Assembly: GCA_902788095.1 (NCBI GenBank)
Contig: CADAIT010000009.1
Location: 29,442 to 93,441 of the forward strand
DNA: 64,000 nucleotides
Source: an uncultured Bacteroidia bacterium
GTDB taxonomy: Bacteria > Bacteroidota > Bacteroidia > Bacteroidales > UBA932
Direction of reading: 5' to 3'
Both the position numbers and the translations under genes were made by a program. The notes beneath the pieces are model-generated. The model saw nothing but the letters and a program-made list of their open reading frames with translations. It had not been told where the DNA came from and did not search any database. Position 1 is the stretch's first letter, and every line of letters starts with the position of its first letter. Of this stretch, positions 17,522 through 25,361 are shown piece by piece.

Positions 17522-18645
17522 TGAAAAAGTCGGTTATAACAGCATTGGCGGCGCTGCTTGTAGGCGCCTGCGTGTATCCCTACTCCCCGGAACTGGAGGA
17601 GAAGGATTTGGAGAAGCAGCTGGTTGTGGACGGAAAGATACTTCTGGGGGGCACCAGCACCGTTGTGGTGAACTACCTGCAGCCGCTCGGCAACGTTTCT
17701 GCCGGCATCCCGCTGGCGGAGGCGTGGATAGAAGACGACCAGGGCAGGCAGTATTACCCCCAGACGGGATATACCAGCGGCAGTTATTTTTCCATCCCCA
17801 CCCCCGACGGGGCCGAGGGCGCGAAGTACAGGACCGTCGTCAAGTGTGACGGAGAAACGTACGTGTCGGCCTGGCTCGCGCCGGACCCCGCACCGGAAAT
17901 CACCGACATCCGTTTCACGGCCGACGATGTTAACGTACATGTGCAGGTGGACCTGGACACGCACATGGAGCGTCCGGGCAACTATGGCTTCATGTATGAG
18001 GAAACCTGGGAGTTTCACTCGGACTTTTATCCGGAGCTGTTCATCAATCCGCAGACCTGGATGTATTACGAGCCCATGGGCGCATATCCGTTTTACTGGT
18101 GTTTCCGCAGCGTGGCTTCGCAGGGTGTCGTGTTGCTGGGGACAGGGTCGCTCCAGCCGGACAATGGTGTTATCCGGAATATCCCGGTCACCACTTTCCC
18201 GCGTACGGACAGCCGCAATCACCGGAAGTATTCCATCCTGGTGAAAGCCTTTGCGCTCTCGGACGAGGCCTATTCGTTCAACCGGCAGCTGGAGGAGATT
18301 TCCGAGGTTGGCGGCGACCTCTTTACGCCGGATCCGGGTGCGCTCCCCAGCAACGTGGTTTGCGAGAGCAACGCGGAGAAAAAGGCCATGGGCATGGTAC
18401 TGGCCGGCCGCGTTACAAGCCGGCGGGTGTTCTTTACCAGCCCGTATTACATTCCACGGGTGCCCACGGTCGATTTTGTGGACGTGGCGCCGGAAGACAT
18501 GTACATGTACTACAATGACTATAACTACAGGCCCGTGAAGAAAGTGGCCGGCGCCGACGGATATTTCAACGGCTGGGCTCCGCACCGCTGCATTAACTGC
18601 CTGGAAGCCGGCGGCACCCAGGAAGAACCGTATTTTTGGGAGTAA
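17521..18645 (+). CDS. DUF4249-family lipoprotein
   Basis: The 374-residue lipoprotein has a lipobox (LLVGAC, Cys17). The first half (KQLVVDGKILLGGTSTVVVN, then GIPLAEAWIEDDQGRQY) is the beta-sandwich start typical of DUF4249, and the middle has GFMYEETWEFHSDF and the aromatic-rich stretch expected of the family. The end carries a Cys pair (RCINCLEAGG). DUF4249 proteins are routinely encoded directly after TonB receptors of the class found upstream and are thought to be their surface partners. Start and upstream stop overlap (TGATG), indicating translational coupling. Function beyond partner of the receptor is inferred. Confidence 0.88.
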   Translation: MKKSVITALAALLVGACVYPYSPELEEKDLEKQLVVDGKILLGGTSTVVVNYLQPLGNVSAGIPLAEAWIEDDQGRQYYPQTGYTSGSYFSIPTPDGAEGAKYRTVVKCDGETYVSAWLAPDPAPEITDIRFTADDVNVHVQVDLDTHMERPGNYGFMYEETWEFHSDFYPELFINPQTWMYYEPMGAYPFYWCFRSVASQGVVLLGTGSLQPDNGVIRNIPVTTFPRTDSRNHRKYSILVKAFALSDEAYSFNRQLEEISEVGGDLFTPDPGALPSNVVCESNAEKKAMGMVLAGRVTSRRVFFTSPYYIPRVPTVDFVDVAPEDMYMYYNDYNYRPVKKVAGADGYFNGWAPHRCINCLEAGGTQEEPYFWE

Positions 18646-18650
18646 ACGCG

Positions 18651-20270
18651 ATGAAAAGACTGATTTGCACAACGCTTTTGCTGCTGGCCGCCCTTTCCGG
18701 CCTGGCCGGCGAGCGCATCTATATTGTTACGGACCGGAATGCGTATATTGCCGGCGACATGGTGTACTGTTCCCTCTTCGTTGTGGACGATTCGGGCGCG
18801 CAGAGCAACTTCAGCGCCGTATCCTATCTGGAACTCATCAGCGCGGAAGGAACGGCCGTAGAGGCCAAAATAGGCCTCTTTGCGGGCCGGGGTGCCGGCG
18901 CGTTCCGTCTGCCCTCCGGCATGCCCAGCGGCAATTACCGGCTCGTGGCCTATACTTCCGGCAACGCGTACAGCCCGGACGGCGCCCGGACGCTGGCGGT
19001 GTTCAATACCTCGTCCCTGGCCAGGGTGAAAGGCGGCGTGCGCCTGAACAGCGGGTGGAAACCGGCTCCGCTGCCGGCCGAGGAAGCAAAGGGCGGTATC
19101 CGTGTGTCCATGCCCGGCCGCCGGCGGACAGGCCAGTCGGCTACGCTGATGATTCACGGGACATCGGCACAGGCCAGCGTGGCGGTTTCCGTCGCTCGCG
19201 AGGACGGGCTGGCACCCGCTGACGGCCAGTCGCTGGAGACATTCCTTCAAGGCGCCCCGGCGCCCCGTTCCGGCCGGCCGGGTGAATATGAGGGCGAGAT
19301 TATCGAGGCTGCGGTAATGGGCCTTAAAAACGCGTCCGGGCAGCAAGTGACGGCCATTTTATCCACGGCGGGCTCTCCTTCCAGCGTATATCTGGGCCGC
19401 GATGCAGGGAAAGGTCATATCCGCTTCTATACCAGCAACATATACGGGGACCGCGAACTGGTGTGCGAGGTGCTTTCGCAAATGGACGAGACGGCGTACA
19501 TCAGCCTGGCATCGCCCTTTACGCATCCCTCGCCGGGCGATATCGCCCCGCTGGAACTGGGGAGCGAACAGCGTTCTCTGCTGATTTCGAGGAAATCGGC
19601 CCTGGCCTGCGAACTGCAGCTGGACACCTTGCTGGAATTCCTGCCCAAACGCGAAGATTTGCTGCTGGATGAATCCACGCGGCGGCGTTACCACCTGGAC
19701 GATTACACCCGCTTCCCTACCGTTCGCGAGATTTGCGTGGAGTTCATTCCTGAACTGTCGTTTGTGAAGCGTGACGGACGCTGGCGCATCCGCATGATGT
19801 CTTCCGACGGTGCGGAGCAGCGGCATTACATGCAGGAAAACGTGCTGGTGATGATGGACGGCGTGGTGCTGTCGGACCATGGCATGCTGGAGTCGTTCGA
19901 TGCCATGCTGCTGGAGGATATCGACCTGTATAGGCAGCCCGTGGTGATTGGCGGCGTTTCGTATAACGGCGTGGTCAACTTTATCTCCAAGAACAATTAC
20001 GTGACAGCGCTTCCGTTTCCGCCCAGCGTGCGTGTAGTTGATTTCAAAGGCGTTTCCTATCCGCTTGCCTACCCGGGCGGCGTTCCTTCCGACGGCGCCG
20101 ACCGGAGGCATCTGCTGTTCTGGCATCCGGCGCTTGATGTTCCTTCCGACGGCATGCTCCGGATTCCGCTCACCATGCCGTCCTATCCGGGCGTGTTCCG
20201 CGTACAAGTGGAAGGCTGGACGGCAGACGGTCAGCCGGTATCGGCCTGCTACCGGTTTGAAGTCGAATAA
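18651..20270 (+). CDS. MG2-domain / degenerate TonB-plug secreted protein
   Basis: The 539-residue protein has a signal peptide (LLLLAALSGLAG). It then shows a macroglobulin MG2-like domain (GERIYIVTDRNAYIAGDMVY, SGMPSGNYRLVAYT) and, near the C-terminus, a stretch that resembles a receptor plug (VLVMMDGVVLSDHGMLESFD, IDLYRQPVVIGGVSYNGVVN). Longer relatives with the same order are about 800 residues, so this is a compact version. It has no barrel and cannot be a receptor itself. An upstream in-frame ATG at 18636 lies in the DUF4249 gene; 18651 gives the signal peptide. It belongs to the receptor/DUF4249 cassette and probably acts in the periplasm or at the surface. Confidence 0.75.
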   Translation: MKRLICTTLLLLAALSGLAGERIYIVTDRNAYIAGDMVYCSLFVVDDSGAQSNFSAVSYLELISAEGTAVEAKIGLFAGRGAGAFRLPSGMPSGNYRLVAYTSGNAYSPDGARTLAVFNTSSLARVKGGVRLNSGWKPAPLPAEEAKGGIRVSMPGRRRTGQSATLMIHGTSAQASVAVSVAREDGLAPADGQSLETFLQGAPAPRSGRPGEYEGEIIEAAVMGLKNASGQQVTAILSTAGSPSSVYLGRDAGKGHIRFYTSNIYGDRELVCEVLSQMDETAYISLASPFTHPSPGDIAPLELGSEQRSLLISRKSALACELQLDTLLEFLPKREDLLLDESTRRRYHLDDYTRFPTVREICVEFIPELSFVKRDGRWRIRMMSSDGAEQRHYMQENVLVMMDGVVLSDHGMLESFDAMLLEDIDLYRQPVVIGGVSYNGVVNFISKNNYVTALPFPPSVRVVDFKGVSYPLAYPGGVPSDGADRRHLLFWHPALDVPSDGMLRIPLTMPSYPGVFRVQVEGWTADGQPVSACYRFEVE

Positions 20271-20290
20271 AAAAGTAGTAACTTCGCGGC

Positions 20291-21148
20291 ATGAAAAAGT
20301 GGACGCTCAGTTTATTGTTGCTGTCCTGGACCTGGCTTCTGCCGGCCCAGAATACAAGCATGCAGTTCCTGCCGGTGGACCGCAACGCGGCTACCGTGGG
20401 CGGAACGCAGGCCCTGTCTTCCTTGTATAATCCTGCCGCTATTCCCTTCACGTACAGCGATGTACAGCTGTCCTATCAGATATGGGCGCCGGCGGTGGCC
20501 AGGGCCAGCCATATCAACCTGCTTTCCGGTATCCAAATCGGCAAGCGTGCTGGCATAGGACTTACGTTGGGCTACCAGATGGGCGAGGAGTTCGATATGG
20601 GCAGCGGCAACTTCTTCCGGCCCTCAGAGCTTTTGGTGAGTCTGGGAGGCGGTTTTGCCATTACGGAGTATCTGTCGATAGGCGCCAATGCCAAATTCGC
20701 CCGCCAGGGGCTCACGAAAGACGTTGCCTATCAGGCGTTTGCGGCTGATGTCTTCGTTATGTACAATATGAAAAACTTCAAGGCTGTCGCCGGTGTCGTC
20801 TCCTTGGGAACGAAGGTGAAGACAGCTGCCGGCGAAAGCTGTTCGCTGCCCTCATCGGCCAAGATCGGCGCGGGCTACAGCTTCGATTTCGGCCTTTCTC
20901 TACAGGCCGATGCCGATATTTATTTCCCCGGCGGTTTTTCCGCAGCGGGCGGCGTGCAGTACGGCTGGAAAGACATCTTGTTCGCCCGTGCGGGTTACCA
21001 TTACGGTTCCGACAAGGCGCCGGTGCCTTCCTATCTGGCGCTGGGCCTGGGGGTAAAGTTTCTGGGTATTCACCTGGACGTGAGTTATCTTACAGCGTCC
21101 AAGGCGCTGGGGAACAGTGTCACGATAGGGGTGGGATACGCCTTTTAG
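20291..21148 (+). CDS. PorV/PorQ-like outer-membrane beta-barrel protein
   Basis: The 285-residue protein has a signal peptide (WTWLLPAQ) and an early MQFLPVDRNAATVGGTQALS stretch similar to the start of PorV/PorQ proteins. Repeated amphipathic beta strands follow (GIGLTLGYQMGEEFDMGSGN, GYSFDFGLSLQADADIYFPG), ending in GYAF with a terminal Phe. In type IX secretion PorV carries substrates to the sortase. Whether this copy serves T9SS or the adjacent receptor is not clear from sequence. It follows the MG2 gene after 20 nt, and its stop lies one base from that of the convergent hflX. Confidence 0.72.
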   Translation: MKKWTLSLLLLSWTWLLPAQNTSMQFLPVDRNAATVGGTQALSSLYNPAAIPFTYSDVQLSYQIWAPAVARASHINLLSGIQIGKRAGIGLTLGYQMGEEFDMGSGNFFRPSELLVSLGGGFAITEYLSIGANAKFARQGLTKDVAYQAFAADVFVMYNMKNFKAVAGVVSLGTKVKTAAGESCSLPSSAKIGAGYSFDFGLSLQADADIYFPGGFSAAGGVQYGWKDILFARAGYHYGSDKAPVPSYLALGLGVKFLGIHLDVSYLTASKALGNSVTIGVGYAF

Positions 21149-21149
21149 C

Positions 21150-22334
21150 CTACCAAAGGAAGTTATTGAACGGGTATCGGCCCGCGTGAATCTCCGCGAC
21201 AATTTTGTATAAATCGTTGCGGAGTTTTTCTATGCCGATTTTCTCCCGCGCGCTGATGAAGATGCAGGGCGTCTTTTCGCTGGCTATCCAGCTGCTCTTG
21301 AGCTCTTCCAGCGTCCGGTTGATGGCTTGCTTGGGCTGGAGGGAGAATTCGTCGTAAGGCACGTAGGTGTAGGCGTCCACTTTGTTGAAAACCACGTAAA
21401 CGGGCTTGTTGGCGGCATTGATGTCCCGGAGCGTCTGCTCCACGACGGCCATCTGCTCCTCGAAGTCCGGGTGCGAAATGTCCACGACGTGCACCAGGAC
21501 ATCGGCCTCGCGGACCTCGTCCAGGGTGCTTTTGAAGGCCTCTACCAGCTGCGTTGGCAGTTTGCGGATAAAGCCGACGGTGTCGCTCAGCAGAAAGGGA
21601 ACATTCTCGATGACCACCTTGCGCACCGTAGTGTCCAGCGTGGCGAAGAGTTTGTTCTCTGCAAACACGTCCGATTTGGCCAGGAGGTTCATCAGGGTGC
21701 TTTTCCCCACGTTGGTATAGCCTACCAGGGCCAGTCGCACCAGGGAGCCTCTGTTTCCCCTTTGCGTGGCCATTTGCTTGTCCACCTTTTTGAGGTCCTC
21801 CTTGAGTTTGGAAATGCGTTGCTTGACAATTCGGCGGTCTATCTCGATCTGGGTTTCACCCATACCGCCGCGGGTTCCCATGCCGCCGCGTTGCCGCTCC
21901 AGGTGGGTCCACATGCCCGCCAGACGGGGAAGCATATAGTTGTAGTGGGCCAGCTCCACCTGCATTTTGGCGTAGGAGGTTTTTGCCCGCTGGGCAAAGA
22001 TTTCCAGAATGAGGCTTGTCCGGTCTATCACGTCCGAGCACGCAATCACCTTCTCGATGTTGCGCTGCTGCATGCCCGTGAGTTCATCGTCAAAAATGAC
22101 GTATTCTATCTCGTTCTCCTGGCAGTAATCCTTTATTTCTTCCAGCTTTCCCGGGCCGATATAAGTGGCTTTGTCCGGCCTGTCCAGACGCTGTGTGAAG
22201 AATTTGTCGCCTTCCGCTCCGGCGGTTTCCGCAAGAAACTTCAGCTCTTCCAGGTATTCCTGCACTTTGCGCTCACCGCCTTTCTCCAGAATTACACCCA
22301 CGAAGACGGCTTTGTTGGTCTTGAATTCACTCAT
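21150..22334 (-). CDS. hflX: GTPase HflX (ribosome-associated)
   Basis: The 394-residue protein carries the HflX glycine-rich signature RGGMGTRGGMGETQIEIDRR (149-168), a G1 loop GYTNVGKS (205-212), a G3 DTVGF (251-255) and a G4 NKVD. The N-terminal HflX domain starts with VFVGVILEKGGER and includes YIGPGKLEEI and FDDELTGMQQRN. HflX splits stalled or heat-damaged ribosomes. Length and all GTPase motifs are normal. The start lies next to a symmetric promoter shared with ybeY, and its -7 box is so close that the message may be leaderless. Confidence 0.97.
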   Translation of the reverse strand: MSEFKTNKAVFVGVILEKGGERKVQEYLEELKFLAETAGAEGDKFFTQRLDRPDKATYIGPGKLEEIKDYCQENEIEYVIFDDELTGMQQRNIEKVIACSDVIDRTSLILEIFAQRAKTSYAKMQVELAHYNYMLPRLAGMWTHLERQRGGMGTRGGMGETQIEIDRRIVKQRISKLKEDLKKVDKQMATQRGNRGSLVRLALVGYTNVGKSTLMNLLAKSDVFAENKLFATLDTTVRKVVIENVPFLLSDTVGFIRKLPTQLVEAFKSTLDEVREADVLVHVVDISHPDFEEQMAVVEQTLRDINAANKPVYVVFNKVDAYTYVPYDEFSLQPKQAINRTLEELKSSWIASEKTPCIFISAREKIGIEKLRNDLYKIVAEIHAGRYPFNNFLW

Positions 22335-22340
22335 ATTGTC

Positions 22341-22359
22341 GCAAATTTAGTAAATTTGC
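22341..22359. promoter_or_regulatory. Symmetric divergent -7 boxes between hflX and ybeY
   Basis: The sequence GCAAATTTAGTAAATTTGC is a perfect odd palindrome. It contains TAAATTTG on the plus strand (22351-22358, toward ybeY) and TAAATTTG on the minus strand (22349-22342, toward hflX). Each fits the Bacteroidetes -7 consensus; no good -33 TTTG is seen on either side. A shared, face-to-face promoter is inferred. Confidence 0.5.
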
Positions 22360-22374
22360 AGCAAATTATAGGGT

Positions 22375-22794
22375 ATGGTCAGTTATTTCACGCAAGATTG
22401 TTCGTTTTCTTTCAAGGACAAGCGGCTCACTTCCCGCTGGCTCAAGTTTGTGGCAGAGAGTGAAGCCAAGCGTCTCGGCGATATTTCCATCATCTTCTGT
22501 TCCGATAATTATATTTTGGATGTCAATATAAAATATCTGAAACACGATTATTATACAGATATTATCACCTTCGACTATTGCGAAGGCAACAGGCTTTCCG
22601 GTGACCTGTTCATCAGCGTTGATTCCGTTCGTGAGAACGCCGCTTTTTACGGGACGGAGTTCACGGATGAATTGAATCGGGTCATCGTTCATGGCGTGCT
22701 GCATTTGATAGGTTATGACGACCATAGCGAGGAAGACATTGCCGTCATGCGTTCGAAGGAGAACTATTATCTCTCTCAGCGTCCGAATGTATGA
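22375..22794 (+). CDS. ybeY: Endoribonuclease YbeY
   Basis: The 139-residue protein has the YbeY metal-binding region HGVLHLIGYDDH (His106, His110, His117) and the conserved LKHDYYTDIITFDYCEG and SGDLFISVDSVREN stretches. YbeY is a zinc-dependent endoribonuclease acting in 16S rRNA maturation and ribosome quality control. One extra residue (DD) lies before the last His compared with the common GYDH; the spacing varies in this phylum, so activity is still likely. The stop overlaps the mnmG start by four bases (ATGA), indicating coupled translation. Confidence 0.93.
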   Translation: MVSYFTQDCSFSFKDKRLTSRWLKFVAESEAKRLGDISIIFCSDNYILDVNIKYLKHDYYTDIITFDYCEGNRLSGDLFISVDSVRENAAFYGTEFTDELNRVIVHGVLHLIGYDDHSEEDIAVMRSKENYYLSQRPNV

Positions 22795-24665
22795 GCAATC
22801 GTTTCGATGTCATCGTAATCGGCGGTGGTCATGCCGGCTGTGAAGCGGCAATGGCCGCAGCCAAGATGGGCTCTTCCGTGCTGCTGCTTACGCCGGACCT
22901 GAACGGCCTGGCCAAGATGAGTTGCAATCCGGCGGTGGGCGGCATTGCGAAAGGCCAGATTGTCCGGGAGATTGATGCCCTGGGAGGTTACTCCGCTTTG
23001 GTGACGGATGCGGCAACGCTCCAGTTTCGCATGCTCAACCGTTCAAAGGGGCCGGCCATGTGGAGCCCACGGGCGCAATGCGACAAACAGCTGTTTTCGG
23101 CCACCTGGTTAAAATTCCTATTAAGTAATTCTAAATTAAGCATTTACGCTGATTTTGCCTCGGATTTTCTCTTTGAGAATAAAAAAATTTCCGGCATTCG
23201 GACTGTTACCGGGGCAATTTTTTACGCTCGTGCCTTTATTTTGACCGCCGGCACCTTCCTGAACGGCCGCATGTTTATCGGCCGGCATTCTTTCGAGGGC
23301 GGCCGAATCGGGGAAAAAGCATCGTATGGCATTTCGGACCAGCTGGCTTCCTTGGGTATTCCGACAGCCCGGATGAAGACGGGCACTCCTCCGCGCATTG
23401 ACTTTCGCTCTGTCGATGTTTCCCGTTTGCAGCGTCAGGCCGGAGACGCAGAGCCGGAACGTTTTTCCTTTCTGAACGTCCCTTCTGCCGTACAAGGGGG
23501 AAATGCTCAGATGGATTGTTATCTGCTGCACACCAATGAAAAAGTGCACGATATCCTGCGTACCGGTTTTGACCGTTCTCCCCTTTTTACGGGCCTGATT
23601 CATGGCAAAGGTCCGCGCTATTGTCCCAGCATCGAGGACAAGCTCCGCACCTTTGCCGATAAGGATTCACATCAGCTGTTCCTGGAGCCGGAGGGCCGAA
23701 ATTCCCCCGAATACTACTTGCAAGGTTTCTCCTCTTCGCTTCCGCTTGAGGTTCAGCTGGAAGCCATGCATGCCATCGAAGGACTCGAAAATGCCGTTGT
23801 CTTCAAACCGGCTTATGCGGTGGAGTATGACTATTTCGACCCGCAGAGTCTGCATTATTCCCTGCGTTCCAAGTTGATTGATAACCTGTTTTTGGCCGGT
23901 CAGGTGAATGGTACGACCGGGTACGAAGAGGCCGCCGCACAAGGTATTCTTGCCGGAATGAATGCGCATCTGTGGCTGCATGACAAGGAGCCTTTGGTAC
24001 TTCGACGTGACCAGGCTTACATCGGCGTTCTCATCGACGACCTTATCAATAAAGGAGTGGATGAACCGTATCGCATGTTTACCTCCCGTGCGGAATATCG
24101 TATCCTGTTGAGGCAAGACAATGCGGATTTCCGTTTGACGGCCTTGTCACATGACTTGGGACTCGCCTCCGAGGAACGATACGCTGCCATGATGCGTAAA
24201 CAAGAGGAGGTGGAATCCCTTACAGAACTATGCCGAAGTACGAAAGTGAAGCCTGCTGCGCTTAATGATTTTCTCATTTCGATTGGCTCTACTCCCCTTT
24301 CTGAAGGCAAACATCTGGAAGAATTGGTTGCCCGTCCTGAGATTTCTTTGGGTGAGTTGCTTAAATTTGTTCCACGTGGAACAAATAACGACGCGTCCTA
24401 TAGTTCAGCGGTTGTCACTGCAGTAGAGGTTGCCATCAAGTATGCCGGCTACATTGAACGGGAGAAACTTCAGGCGGAGAAAAATGCCCGGCTCGAATAT
24501 ATCCGGATTCCTGCTGACTTCAATTTTGATGAGCTCCAAAGTTTGTCCATTGAATGTCGCCAGAAGCTGAAAAAATATAAGCCTGAGACCATTGCTCAGG
24601 CTTCCAGAATTCCCGGCGTTTCCCCCGCCGATATTTCCGTTTTACTTGTCTATTTCGGGCGATAG
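22791..24665 (+). CDS. mnmG: tRNA uridine-5-carboxymethylaminomethyl modification enzyme MnmG (GidA)
   Basis: The 624-residue flavoprotein opens with an FAD-binding GGGHAGCEAAMAAAKMG motif and contains the MnmG signatures CNPAVGGIAKGQIVREIDAL and PAMWSPRAQCDKQ, then FLAGQVNGTTGYEEAAAQG and SRAEYRILLRQDNAD. It modifies wobble U34 of several tRNAs together with MnmE. Length is normal. The gene carries a parS-like 16-mer near its 3' end and another lies directly after its stop. In many bacteria mnmG is a neighbour of parAB and the replication origin, although no parAB is in this window. Confidence 0.97.
   Translation: MSNRFDVIVIGGGHAGCEAAMAAAKMGSSVLLLTPDLNGLAKMSCNPAVGGIAKGQIVREIDALGGYSALVTDAATLQFRMLNRSKGPAMWSPRAQCDKQLFSATWLKFLLSNSKLSIYADFASDFLFENKKISGIRTVTGAIFYARAFILTAGTFLNGRMFIGRHSFEGGRIGEKASYGISDQLASLGIPTARMKTGTPPRIDFRSVDVSRLQRQAGDAEPERFSFLNVPSAVQGGNAQMDCYLLHTNEKVHDILRTGFDRSPLFTGLIHGKGPRYCPSIEDKLRTFADKDSHQLFLEPEGRNSPEYYLQGFSSSLPLEVQLEAMHAIEGLENAVVFKPAYAVEYDYFDPQSLHYSLRSKLIDNLFLAGQVNGTTGYEEAAAQGILAGMNAHLWLHDKEPLVLRRDQAYIGVLIDDLINKGVDEPYRMFTSRAEYRILLRQDNADFRLTALSHDLGLASEERYAAMMRKQEEVESLTELCRSTKVKPAALNDFLISIGSTPLSEGKHLEELVARPEISLGELLKFVPRGTNNDASYSSAVVTAVEVAIKYAGYIEREKLQAEKNARLEYIRIPADFNFDELQSLSIECRQKLKKYKPETIAQASRIPGVSPADISVLLVYFGR
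24365..24386. other. Candidate parS centromere site (inside mnmG)
   Basis: TGTTCCACGTGGAACA at 24368-24383 matches the known ParB-binding parS consensus (B. subtilis form TGTTTCACGTGAAACA; Pseudomonas-type sites share the central TTCCACGTGGAA). The symmetry extends to a perfect 22-bp palindrome over 24365-24386. It lies in coding sequence, as parS sites often do. A second copy is about 300 bp away. Confidence 0.75.
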
Positions 24666-24675
24666 GCCGAAATGT

Positions 24676-24691
24676 TGTTCCACGTGGAACG
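24676..24691. other. Candidate parS centromere site (downstream of mnmG)
   Basis: TGTTCCACGTGGAACG holds the perfect 14-bp palindrome GTTCCACGTGGAAC (24677-24690) and differs from the other copy only in its last base. It lies in the 26-nt gap between the convergent mnmG and ruvA stops. Confidence 0.75.
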
Positions 24692-25279
24692 CTAAAGTTT
24701 CTGTAAGGCGGCTTTGATGATGTCCTCCACTTTAGCGTTGGGGTGTTCTTTGAGGATGCCCGGCATTACCTTGCTGATGTTTGCCTTGGAGAATCCGAGC
24801 ATGCCCAGGGCGGTTGTAGCCTCGTCCACCACAGCGGAATTGTTCGTTTGGAAGATGGCGGGCGCATCTGCTCCTTCGCCCTTTGCAACTTTGTCTTTCA
24901 GCTCCAAAATAAGCCGCTGAGCACTCTTGAGGCCAATTCCCTTCACGCTCTTGATACGGTTTACATCACCGGCCAGAATGGCTTGTCGGATCTCTTCCGA
25001 GGTAAGCGTGGAGAGCATCATGCGGGCAGATGCAACGCCGATTCCGGATACGCCAATCAGCAGGCGGAAGAGTTCGCGCTCGTCCTTGGTAGCAAAACCG
25101 TAGTACAGTTCTTCATCTTCCCGGATGTAGTGATGGATGTACGCAACGGCCTGCGTCTGCAGTTGGAAAGCCTCGTAGGTTTGCAGCGAAATAAGGATGC
25201 TGTAGCCGATTCCCTGGTTTTCCAGAATAAGTTCCGTAGGAGTTAATTCAATGATTTGTCCTCTAATGTAGTCTATCAT
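24692..25279 (-). CDS. ruvA: Holliday junction branch-migration protein RuvA
   Basis: The 195-residue protein shows the RuvA start MIDYIRGQIIELTPTELILE, the OB-fold core and the two helix-hairpin-helix motifs (FRLLIGVSGIGVASARMMLS, then RIKSVKGIGLKSAQRLILEL). The C-terminal domain III (DEATTALGMLGFSKANISKV) contacts RuvB. RuvA binds four-way junctions and loads RuvB. It is convergent with mnmG, separated only by a parS-like palindrome. Confidence 0.97.
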   Translation of the reverse strand: MIDYIRGQIIELTPTELILENQGIGYSILISLQTYEAFQLQTQAVAYIHHYIREDEELYYGFATKDERELFRLLIGVSGIGVASARMMLSTLTSEEIRQAILAGDVNRIKSVKGIGLKSAQRLILELKDKVAKGEGADAPAIFQTNNSAVVDEATTALGMLGFSKANISKVMPGILKEHPNAKVEDIIKAALQKL

Positions 25280-25285
25280 AGGTGT

Positions 25286-25303
25286 AAGATTCTTCGACTT
25301 TGC
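25286..25303 (-). repeat. Truncated copy of the interspersed GAAGAATCT repeat
   Basis: The minus strand reads GCAAAGTCGAAGAATCTT, the 3' part of the TGTCATTCTGAGCGAAG...GAAGAATCT repeat that occurs elsewhere in the window. It lies seven bases upstream of the ruvA start. Confidence 0.5.
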
Positions 25304-25336
25304 AGGAAATGAGATTAATTATTGAGCAAAATTATG

Positions 25337-25344
25337 TAAATTTG
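25337..25344 (+). promoter_or_regulatory. Promoter -7 box for the suf operon
   Basis: TAAATTTG matches the Bacteroidetes -7 element and lies 17 nt before the sufS start. No convincing -33 TTTG at the right spacing is seen. Confidence 0.45.
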
Positions 25345-25361
25345 CAGACTTATCCAAAGAT

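Noticed and set aside
22791-24691. The replication origin itself, suggested by mnmG and the parS-like sites
   Set aside because: I see no cluster of DnaA boxes and no dnaA or parAB gene in the window, so only proximity to an origin can be suggested.
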